Shown: one piece after another, positions 1 through 5,985 of the stretch | Position numbering within the stretch: the stretch's first letter is position 1 | Layout: each line of letters opens with the position of its first letter | Assembly (NCBI GenBank): GCA_002352105.1 | Contig: DEHV01000043.1 | Span: 525-6,509 of the forward strand | DNA length: 5,985 nucleotides | DNA from: Chitinophagaceae bacterium UBA2791 | GTDB lineage: Bacteria > Bacteroidota > Bacteroidia > Chitinophagales > Chitinophagaceae | Reading direction: 5' to 3' | Made by a program: the position numbers and the translations under genes | The notes under the pieces: model-generated | Database searches by the model: none | Seen by the model: only the letters and a program-made list of their open reading frames with translations | What the model was told of the DNA's origin: nothing

Positions 1-1971
1 GAAGCCCGGATCAGCGAGAAATGGTCTACCGGTCTTAACATCGCTTTCACCCGCTCTAAATTGGAGCAGGGCAGCAGCCAGGCAGTGAATAATGCTTTTC
101 GCCAAACCCCCTTGTATAAGCCCTACGATACTAAGGATGGATCGCTTATCTTCTATCCATCCCAGATATGGAACCCGGCAGACAATAACTATACCGGTTA
201 TGGCAGCTTTGTTAACCCGATCCTGGAACTGGAGAATAGCCGGAATACCACGAACAGCGATTTTGGTTTGGGCAATCTCTTTCTTCAATATTCTCCTGTA
301 AACTGGATCAATATCCGGTCTACCTATTCTCCCAATGTGAATTTTAGCAAGAACGGTCTTTTCTGGAAATCTGAGACCCAGGAGCGCCTTCTTGGAACGC
401 CGGCTGCAAGGATCAATAACAGCCAGTCATTCTCCTATATCTGGGACAATATGATTACGGTTAATAAAACGATCAGGAAAGATCATAATTTTTTATTTAC
501 GGGATTGCACAGTATCCAGGCCCAGGAATTCGAAGCCAATTCATCCAGGGTTGACGATCTGCCCTTCGAATCAGGGTGGTACAATATGGGGTCTTCTACG
601 AATCGCGTGTTGATCAGCAGTTCTTATTCCAAGGTTTCCATCGAATCGTATATGGCCCGTTTGAATTATGGGTACCGGAATAAATACCTGGTTGAACTGG
701 CCAGCAGATGGGACGGTTCTTCCAAACTGGCGCCCGGTTACAAATGGACCTCCTTCCCCGCGGCTTCCGTGGGTTGGGTAATATCCGAAGAGGGTTTTAT
801 GGATAACCTGAATTTTATTTCTTTCCTGAAACTCCGGTTCAGCGCCGCCGAATCGGGAAATAATGATAATGTCAGCGCTTATGGAACGCAGGCTACATTG
901 GGTTCTCCGCTTCTTTATAATTTCGGCGGCTCGCCCATTACGGGTTATCTTCCGGGCGGACTCGTCAATTCCAACCTGGTCTGGGAACGGACCCGTGAAT
1001 TTAACCTGGGGCTGGACTATGAACTGATAAAAGGCAGGGTTTCCGGTAGCATTGAAGTGTACGACAAGCTTTCAAAGGGCCTGCTTATGGGCAGGAACAT
1101 ACCTGTTGAGACCGGCTGGACCTCTATTACGGACAACGTAGGTTCGGTAAGCAACAGGGGCATCGAATTGAGTTTGCGGACCGTTAATATTGCTACCAAG
1201 GATTTTAGATGGACGACTTCCTTTAATTTCTCCCGCAACAAAAATGCCATACGGGAATTGCTGGGGAGAAAAGAAGATCTGCCGGGGAACTCCTGGTTTA
1301 TCGGCAAGCCGGTAAGGGTCATTTACAACTATGTTCCGGATGGCGTATGGCAGGCAGGAGAAAAGGATCTGGCTGCCTCCTACGGCCAAACTCCCGGCCA
1401 GGCAAGGGTAAAAGACCTTAATGGCGACGGCAGGATCAGCGCAGGCGATGATTATGCTATCAGGGGGCAACTGGATCCGAAATGGGGCGGTGGTTTCTCT
1501 ACGCAGCTTAGTTATAAAAATTTTGATTTCTCGGCCTCGCTGTTTGCAAGACAGGGAATGTTGATCAGTAGCGCATTCAACGCGCAATTCCTGCGGATGG
1601 AAGTGACAAATTATGTTGCCCTTGATGTTCCCTATTATATGCCCGCGAACGATGTAACCGAGGCGCGTAGCTCTAACTATATTCCTCAGCCGAGCAATGT
1701 AGGTCCTTACTGGAGGAATAATATAATGCCTTTTATAGACGCTTCTTATGTTAAGGTGCAGAATATGGCATTAGGGTACACTTTCCCCGGCAAATTGTTG
1801 GAACGGGCAAAGATCAAGGGCCTGAGGACCTATATAAACGTGCTGGATCCATTTGTGTTTACCAAAAAGAATTTTACAGGATTTGATCCGGAACATGACG
1901 CGAACGGCGCGACTAACAATACCACGATAGGCGCTATCATCTATCAATTGGGCTTTAATCTCAAATTTTAA
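1..1971 (+). CDS. SusC/RagA-family TonB-dependent outer-membrane transporter, C-terminal part (5' end outside window)
   Basis: This is the beta-barrel portion of a SusC-type transporter, which imports a SusD-captured ligand (often a glycan or peptide) across the outer membrane using TonB. The frame is open from base 1, with residues before position 61 (such as SEKWSTGLNIAF) fitting the family, so the TTG at 61 is not the start. Only 656 codons are present against roughly 1000 in the family; the signal peptide, carboxypeptidase-like domain, TonB box and plug lie upstream. Visible hallmarks are alternating aromatic/polar barrel strands, the block DLNGDGRISAGDD (from 1414), which fits an EF-hand-like Asp/Asn calcium loop common in SusC proteins, and then GGGFSTQLSYKNFDFSASL. 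The protein ends in GFNLKF, with a terminal Phe typical of outer-membrane barrels. The stop is 10 bases before the SusD gene, indicating one operon. The substrate cannot be read from this part. Confidence 0.95.
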   Translation, partial: EARISEKWSTGLNIAFTRSKLEQGSSQAVNNAFRQTPLYKPYDTKDGSLIFYPSQIWNPADNNYTGYGSFVNPILELENSRNTTNSDFGLGNLFLQYSPVNWINIRSTYSPNVNFSKNGLFWKSETQERLLGTPAARINNSQSFSYIWDNMITVNKTIRKDHNFLFTGLHSIQAQEFEANSSRVDDLPFESGWYNMGSSTNRVLISSSYSKVSIESYMARLNYGYRNKYLVELASRWDGSSKLAPGYKWTSFPAASVGWVISEEGFMDNLNFISFLKLRFSAAESGNNDNVSAYGTQATLGSPLLYNFGGSPITGYLPGGLVNSNLVWERTREFNLGLDYELIKGRVSGSIEVYDKLSKGLLMGRNIPVETGWTSITDNVGSVSNRGIELSLRTVNIATKDFRWTTSFNFSRNKNAIRELLGRKEDLPGNSWFIGKPVRVIYNYVPDGVWQAGEKDLAASYGQTPGQARVKDLNGDGRISAGDDYAIRGQLDPKWGGGFSTQLSYKNFDFSASLFARQGMLISSAFNAQFLRMEVTNYVALDVPYYMPANDVTEARSSNYIPQPSNVGPYWRNNIMPFIDASYVKVQNMALGYTFPGKLLERAKIKGLRTYINVLDPFVFTKKNFTGFDPEHDANGATNNTTIGAIIYQLGFNLKF

Positions 1972-1981
1972 TTTAGGCAAC

Positions 1982-3652
1982 ATGAAAAATATCAATATAG
2001 TAAGCCTGGTTCTGCTATTAGCGATGGCGTCAGGCTGCGGCAAGGATTTTTTGGCTGCGGACAACAAGTCCAATATTGCCGCCGATGATTTTTTTAGCAC
2101 GGAAGCCGGCTATGAGCAACTGGTGGCGGCATCCTATGCTTCCTTACGTACCATTTATTCTTTTCCTTATGTGTATTTGTATAGTTCAGGAACGGATATG
2201 TTTGTCCAAAGCGCCGCCTTACCCGAGGCGCTGCACCAATATCGAAACCTGACCCCCGGCGAAACCACTATTACAACATTTTATAGGGATCTGTATAAGG
2301 CGGTTCAGAATTGTAATATCGGTTTGTATTATAACGATAAAACCGCCGAGGTTGCAACCCTTCCGGTCAGGAAGGGAGAATTACAGTTCTTAAGAGCCTA
2401 TTATTATTTTGTGATGGTGCAAACCTTTGGAGGGGTGGCAATTGTTACGGAAAGAATCAATGAGCCGATCCTTCAGTTTAACCGCAATTCGGCCGCGGAA
2501 GTCTATGATTTTATTATCAAAGAAATGCAAGAAGCCTTAAACCTGGTGCCTGAAGTTGCCGCCGAACCGGGAAGAGTGTACAAGAGGGCGGTGCGGCATT
2601 TTCTTGCCAAAGTGCATCTGACGCGCGGCTATGAGACTTTTGGAACCGCCCAGGATTTTACCACCGCAGCCAGTTTGGCTGATGAGGCCATTCAGGGGCA
2701 GGCGCTTTCCACTTCCTTTGAAGACCTGTTTTATCCAGGCAATGAAAAGGATCCGGAGATCCTGTTTTCGGTGCAGTACAGCAAAGCTTCGCTGCTGGAA
2801 GGCGGTTTTTCCGGCGGCAACGCGCAGTATTATTTTTTTGGTTCCTATATGGGTTCTTTTCCGACCAGCGGGGCGCCAAACCGGGGGGGCAGTTTAGTGG
2901 CTTCCTTTTACACGTTTGATCTTTTTATACCTGAGGATTCTCGCTGGGAAGCCTCATTTATGGTGAATTTTTATGAACCCTATTGGGCTTATTATGAGCA
3001 GAGCGGAAACCGGGATAATCTGACCATTGCCTGGTACATGAAACCCAAATGGGAAACCATTTCAGATGAGGATTGGAGAGCGCAGGATCCTGCTCACCGG
3101 GCCAATACTAAGATTGTGCCCTATGGCCCAATTTGGGAGCGCCTTCCAACCGCCACTTCGGGAGATCAAACTCCCTCCGTCAAGAAATTCGACGATCCGG
3201 CTTCGGAGTATGGCACATCGTCCAAATTCACCAGCACAAGGGACCTGTTCCTTGCCCGCCTGGGAGAAACCTATTTAATTGCTGCCGAAGCCCATTTCAA
3301 GGCCGGATCTCCGGGCACGGCCGCCGACAGGATCAATGAAGTGAGAAGAAGGGCTGCGAAACCCGGCCAGGAAGCCGCTATGGCCATTACAGCCGGCGAT
3401 GTGGACATTGATTTTATTTTGGATGAAAGAGGCAGGGAACTGCTCGGCGAATACCATCGCTGGTTCGACCTGAAGCGCACCGGAACGCTGGTGGCAAGGA
3501 CCCAACTATACAATCGGGAGATTAGGAACTGGTTTGATCAGGGTATCAATCCCTTCATGGGGCCCGACGGCCAGCTTAAGATATTAAGACCGATCCCTGC
3601 AAGCGCGCTTCTGCTCAATGAGGGCGAGTATTCTCAAAACCCCGGCTATTAG
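1982..3652 (+). CDS. SusD/RagB-family nutrient-binding outer-membrane lipoprotein
   Basis: Complete 556-residue SusD-type lipoprotein that should sit at the cell surface as a lid on the preceding SusC barrel and bind the ligand. Residues 1-18 are a lipoprotein signal peptide (MKN, then a hydrophobic run) ending in the lipobox ASGC, with the lipidated Cys at 19 followed by GKDFL, a usual SusD beginning. The N-terminal SusD-like domain includes DDFFSTEAGYEQLVAASYASL, split here only by helix turns, and the hallmark FLRAYYYF at about 136-143 followed by FGG. The C-terminal RagB/SusD domain contains the TPR-like helix LGETYLIAAEA (about 427-437), the conserved DERGRELLGEYHRWFDLKRT (from about 481), and the terminal RPIPASALLLNEGEYSQNPGY-type ending, read as PIP then QNPGY. 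The ATG at 1982 is chosen because it gives the intact signal peptide and lies 10 bases after susC, with a weak AGG just upstream. Ligand unknown. Confidence 0.96.
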   Translation: MKNINIVSLVLLLAMASGCGKDFLAADNKSNIAADDFFSTEAGYEQLVAASYASLRTIYSFPYVYLYSSGTDMFVQSAALPEALHQYRNLTPGETTITTFYRDLYKAVQNCNIGLYYNDKTAEVATLPVRKGELQFLRAYYYFVMVQTFGGVAIVTERINEPILQFNRNSAAEVYDFIIKEMQEALNLVPEVAAEPGRVYKRAVRHFLAKVHLTRGYETFGTAQDFTTAASLADEAIQGQALSTSFEDLFYPGNEKDPEILFSVQYSKASLLEGGFSGGNAQYYFFGSYMGSFPTSGAPNRGGSLVASFYTFDLFIPEDSRWEASFMVNFYEPYWAYYEQSGNRDNLTIAWYMKPKWETISDEDWRAQDPAHRANTKIVPYGPIWERLPTATSGDQTPSVKKFDDPASEYGTSSKFTSTRDLFLARLGETYLIAAEAHFKAGSPGTAADRINEVRRRAAKPGQEAAMAITAGDVDIDFILDERGRELLGEYHRWFDLKRTGTLVARTQLYNREIRNWFDQGINPFMGPDGQLKILRPIPASALLLNEGEYSQNPGY

Positions 3653-4058
3653 GCATCGGGAATAAAAGATTATTTCGAATTAGCGCGTTGAAGCTATTAT
3701 TTAATGTTATGTAGATGATGATGGCAGATCTATCGGTAGCGGCTTACAGAAGTTGCTATCAAACCGCCTTTAGCTGCTGCAATTAAGAGTTGTGGTAGTG
3801 AAGCATGAAAGGAAAGGGCATCGGGAAAGGCTCCAGGCGGCGTTAATGAAGACGAACACTTTTGTGAACTGTATCTCGTAATAAAAGTAATAGGCGGGCG
3901 GCTCAAGTAAAAAAACTACCGGCGCCGCGTTCGGCTTTCATTATTTTTATCCAATAAAAGCTGGGAACTTCGGTTTTGTTATCGTTGCAGATACTACGGA
4001 ACTGAATTGACAGCGACCAAGATTGTATTGAATACATTGTTTAATAAAAAAGGCAAAT
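3653..4058. other. 406-base intergenic region between susD and the ceramidase-like gene
   Basis: No convincing gene is visible. Each forward frame is interrupted; the longest suggestive stretch (frame 2, about 3811-3909, containing NEDEHFCELYLVIKVIGG) has no good start and resembles no family I recognise. The 11-mer GGCATCGGGAA occurs twice, at 3652-3662 (overlapping the susD stop) and 3817-3827. A weak GC hairpin followed by T-rich sequence lies at 3924-3948. Near the 3' end, TACATTG at 4033-4039 loosely resembles the Bacteroidota -7 element TAnnTTTG, but no good -33 TTTG partner is seen, so no promoter is called. The length of the gap suggests that the downstream gene is transcribed separately from susCD. 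Confidence 0.6.
3924..3948 (+). terminator. Possible weak intrinsic terminator
   Basis: GCCG at 3924-3927 can pair with CGGC at 3932-3935 across the loop CGTT, and TTTCATTATTTTT follows. The stem is only 4 base pairs, the T-run is interrupted, and it lies about 270 bases after the susD stop. It could end a susCD transcript with a long 3' tail, or be chance. Folding energy could not be computed here. Confidence 0.2.
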
Positions 4059-5543
4059 ATGGGTGTTACAACACGTCGGCCCGGCTATCCCGGTAGAACA
4101 GATTTTTGTTTATTGCCCTTACTCCTGGGTTGCTGCGCCTTGCTTTTCTTTTCTTTTGGAGCGTCTGCCCAGTCCCCTGTTTTTCGCGCGGGGGCCGCTA
4201 CGGTTAATATAACTCCCCCGCTAGGGTTGGGTATAGTAGGTAATTTTGGCAATCCCCCGCCGGCCGCCCATGTTCATGACGAACTGCATGCCCGTTGCTT
4301 GGCGCTGGACGACGGAACGACGCGATTGATATTCGTAATAGCCGACAACGTGGGGATCAGCCAGGTGGTGTTTGACGAGGCGAAAAGATTGATCTATAGG
4401 GAGACCTATACGCCCAGGGAGCATGTCCTGCTTGCTGCTAACCATACGCACTCTGCCGTTAGCGCCGGGGGAAAAGGGGAAAAAAGAAGGGGGTGGAATG
4501 CGCGCGGAGAACTGGATGAATACCAGGGCTTTCTCGCACGGCGGATAGCCGATGGCGTTAGGATGGCGATCAATAATCTGGAGCCTGCCAGGATCGGATG
4601 GGGAGTGGGGCGCGTACCTCAGCACCTTTTTAATCGCCGCTGGAAGATGAAATCGCCTGTGTTGAATCCCTTTGGCGAAATGGACCGGGCAAGAATGAAC
4701 CCGGGACGGCTCAACCCGGATCTGCTGGAGCCTGCCGGACCTACCGATTCCGGCGTTTCATTTATTTCCGTTCAGTCCCGCGAAGGCCGCCCGCTGGCGC
4801 TGCTAGCTAATTATTCATTGCATTATGTGGGCGGCGTACCCGACGACCATATCTCAGGCGATTATTTTGCGGTATTCGCCGACCGGATACAGGAGTTGTT
4901 AAAAGCCGACCGGCAGGATCCCCCTTTCGTAGGCATCATGTCTAACGGCACATCGGGCGATGTGAACAATATCAATGTCAAAAGCCCCGCACCATCACAT
5001 AAACCCTATGAGAAAATGCGCATCGTGGCCAATGATGTGGCGCAGGAAGTATTAAAGGTATATAAAACGGTTCAGCATAAGGATTGGGTGAAGCTGGGCG
5101 CTGCGCAGTCGGCGTTTCCATTGCAGATCAGGAAACCCACCAAAGAGATGATTACCCGCGCGGAAAAAATACTCTCCCGCCCCGATACGGTTAAGCCTGC
5201 GCATAGGCTGGAAGCAACCTATGCGGGAAGGGTAATACAGCTTCAGGAAGAATGGCCTGATGAGATTAATATCATCCTGCAGGCTTTTCGCATTGGCGAT
5301 CTTGGCATTGCCGCTCTTCCTTTTGAAGTATTTACTGAAACGGGATTGGAGCTGAAAGCCCGTAGTCCGTTCAGGCCTTCTTTTACCATTGAGCTGGCTA
5401 ACGGCGCCTATGGATACCTGCCTACTCCCGAACAGCATCTGTTGGGGGGCTATGAAACCTGGTTGGGCACTAATATCGTGGAAAAACAGGCGACAAAAAA
5501 AATCGTAGCAGAACTGCTTAGGTTGTTTGATAAAATAAAATAG
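4059..5543 (+). CDS. Secreted neutral/alkaline non-lysosomal ceramidase N-terminal-domain protein (catalytic Ser of GDVSPN absent)
   Basis: 494 residues, exported. Residues 16-37 form a hydrophobic signal with an AxA site (ASA, 35-37) before QSPVF; LLGC at 22-25 resembles a lipobox, but hydrophobic residues follow it, so signal peptidase I cleavage is likelier. The mature protein begins FRAGAATVNITPPLGLGI, the standard start of this zinc-dependent family. Expected metal ligands are visible: NHTHS (His129, His131), SLHYVGG (His255), PFE (Glu423) and the Tyr-rich NGAYGYLPT (Tyr451/453). Neutral ceramidases cleave the amide of ceramide with a Ser in the hexapeptide GDVSPN; here residues 300-305 read GDVNNI, so that Ser is missing. 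From memory, SNGTSGDVNNIN and LPTPEQHLLGGYETW are typical of a bacterial, often planctomycete-like, subgroup of uncharacterised hydrolases, so true ceramidase activity is doubtful. Family membership is secure; substrate is not. The start has AAAAGG shortly upstream and gives the intact signal. It lies 406 bases after susD, on the same strand. Confidence 0.9.
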   Translation: MGVTTRRPGYPGRTDFCLLPLLLGCCALLFFSFGASAQSPVFRAGAATVNITPPLGLGIVGNFGNPPPAAHVHDELHARCLALDDGTTRLIFVIADNVGISQVVFDEAKRLIYRETYTPREHVLLAANHTHSAVSAGGKGEKRRGWNARGELDEYQGFLARRIADGVRMAINNLEPARIGWGVGRVPQHLFNRRWKMKSPVLNPFGEMDRARMNPGRLNPDLLEPAGPTDSGVSFISVQSREGRPLALLANYSLHYVGGVPDDHISGDYFAVFADRIQELLKADRQDPPFVGIMSNGTSGDVNNINVKSPAPSHKPYEKMRIVANDVAQEVLKVYKTVQHKDWVKLGAAQSAFPLQIRKPTKEMITRAEKILSRPDTVKPAHRLEATYAGRVIQLQEEWPDEINIILQAFRIGDLGIAALPFEVFTETGLELKARSPFRPSFTIELANGAYGYLPTPEQHLLGGYETWLGTNIVEKQATKKIVAELLRLFDKIK

Positions 5544-5827
5544 CGGTTTTGAAACCTGGAGGGCGCGTTCCAGTTATCTCGAAACGAACGCTTCGGTAAA
5601 AATTATGGAAACCATTTTTGGCTTGGCGCAGACGCTTAAACAGGAACAACCAGAACAATAGCGCCTGAATCCGCCCGCACAATCTTTGAAAAAAATATGA
5701 ATATGGCAAGCTTAATCGCCTTTTTGAAGGCCGGTCGTTAATGAAATTTCGGTTAAATGGCTCCGGGATGAGAATTACAAGCTTACGGCGGAATTTAAGT
5801 GGGGAACCCGAACCTTTCCGCACATAA
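5544..5827. other. Region without an intact gene; possible remnants of a decayed coding sequence
   Basis: No complete gene is recognised. Two forward stretches look protein-like but lie in different frames and lack good starts: 5553-5636 (28 codons between stops, including RNERFGKNYGNHFWLGADA) and an open run starting at 5728 (VVNEISVKWLRDENYKLTAE near its beginning). Since a ceramidase-like C-terminal fragment follows at once in yet another frame, these may be pieces of the same broken gene; I cannot align them to the family with confidence. A 5-base inverted repeat, CTGGA 5556-5560 with TCCAG 5569-5573, lies soon after the upstream stop, but no T-run follows it, so I do not call a terminator. 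The 18-codon reading from ATG 5605 to TAG 5661 has no support as a gene. Confidence 0.4.
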
Positions 5828-5985
5828 GATTTCTTTACGATAATTATTTATCAATTATCCTTATCACGTTTATATATTCCATTTCCTGGCTGCGGCGATT
5901 TTGTGTTGACTACCTTCCCCGGAGAACTGACCGTTCAGGTCGGGCTCAATATTAAAAAAGCGTCAGATCTCCCATTTACTTTTGT
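5828..5985 (+). pseudogene. Fragment of a second, divergent ceramidase-like protein (N-terminus missing, runs off the window)
   Basis: Frame 2 is open from after the TAA at 5825 to the window end. The part from 5897 reads GDFVLTTFPGELTVQVGLNI then KKASDLPFTF. It aligns with GDLGIAALPFEVFTETGLEL then KARS in the complete neighbour, sharing G-D, P-x-E, G-L, K, S and F-T. In the family this P-x-E carries a zinc-ligand Glu and lies in the last quarter of the catalytic domain. The preceding 52-codon-at-most frame has a stop and no ATG, and the intact upstream gene ends at 5543, so the N-terminal ~350 residues, including the HTH metal motif, cannot be here. The reading before 5888 (rich in I, L and Y) does not look like the family. 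The low identity to the neighbour (about 10 of 30 positions) argues against a recent tandem copy. Best explained as a decayed or truncated gene; a sequencing frameshift alone would not explain the missing N-terminus. Confidence 0.6.

Noticed and set aside
1072..1587. 171-codon reverse-strand open frame inside susC
   Set aside because: It lies entirely antisense to a clear SusC coding sequence, resembles no family, and has no independent context. The other reverse frames at 1017-1322, 1771-2100, 3271-3513, 4221-4625 and 5052-5438 fail for the same reason.
61..1971. Start of the SusC gene at TTG 61
   Set aside because: The frame is open back to base 1 and encodes family-like barrel residues there, and a SusC protein of about 636 residues would lack its signal peptide and plug. 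The gene simply enters from outside the window.
3805..3846. 14-codon reading beginning ATGAAAGG in the intergenic region
   Set aside because: Very short, highly basic and without similarity to any known leader or small protein; expected by chance.
4021..4058. Bacteroidota-type promoter before the ceramidase-like gene
   Set aside because: TACATTG at 4033-4039 only loosely matches TAnnTTTG, and no TTTG is found at the expected distance upstream.
4122..4136. Lipoprotein lipobox LLGC in the ceramidase-like signal peptide
   Set aside because: A further hydrophobic stretch (ALLFFSF) follows the cysteines and ends in a good AxA cleavage site before the mature domain, so ordinary signal peptidase I processing fits better.
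5518..5823. 101-codon reverse-strand open frame after the ceramidase-like gene
   Set aside because: It overlaps the 3' end of the ceramidase-like gene, its product is basic and compositionally odd with no recognisable domain, and forward-strand protein-like remnants explain the region better. It is the least secure of the rejections because the overlap is short.
1..5985. tRNA, rRNA, CRISPR array, insertion sequence or attachment site
   Set aside because: I looked for cloverleaf-like stems, regularly spaced repeats, transposase motifs and paired terminal repeats by eye and saw none.

Overview
The window looks like chromosomal DNA from a member of the Bacteroidota. The strongest reason is an adjacent susC/susD pair, an outer-membrane nutrient uptake system characteristic of that phylum. 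A SusD lipoprotein signal and weak, A-rich ribosome binding sites agree with this. The genus cannot be fixed from the sequence alone. All convincing genes lie on the + strand.

Layout. Positions 1-1971 hold the C-terminal part (656 codons) of a SusC-type TonB-dependent transporter whose 5' end is outside the window. After a 10-base gap, 1982-3652 encodes a complete SusD/RagB lipoprotein of 556 residues. Positions 3653-4058 are a 406-base gap with no convincing gene; they hold at most a weak hairpin and a short direct repeat. Positions 4059-5543 encode a secreted 494-residue protein related to the N-terminal domain of neutral/alkaline non-lysosomal ceramidases. Positions 5544-5985 contain no intact gene. 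Their last ~100 bases read, in one frame, as the C-terminal zinc-site region of a second, divergent ceramidase-like protein. Its N-terminal two thirds are not present upstream, so it appears to be a decayed or truncated copy that continues past the window edge.

How the genes may work together. SusC and SusD should form one outer-membrane complex: SusD captures a ligand at the cell surface and SusC imports it with TonB energy. The ceramidase-like protein carries a Sec signal and should act outside the cytoplasm, so it could process material taken up by the pair. The 406-base gap suggests its own transcription unit, and the link is inference only. The ceramidase-like protein keeps the expected metal-binding positions but lacks the serine of the classical ceramidase hexapeptide GDVSPN (it reads GDVNNI). 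Its true substrate should therefore be treated as unknown.

Nothing here is clearly a new system. The points most worth checking are the serine-less ceramidase homologue and the broken second homologue next to it.
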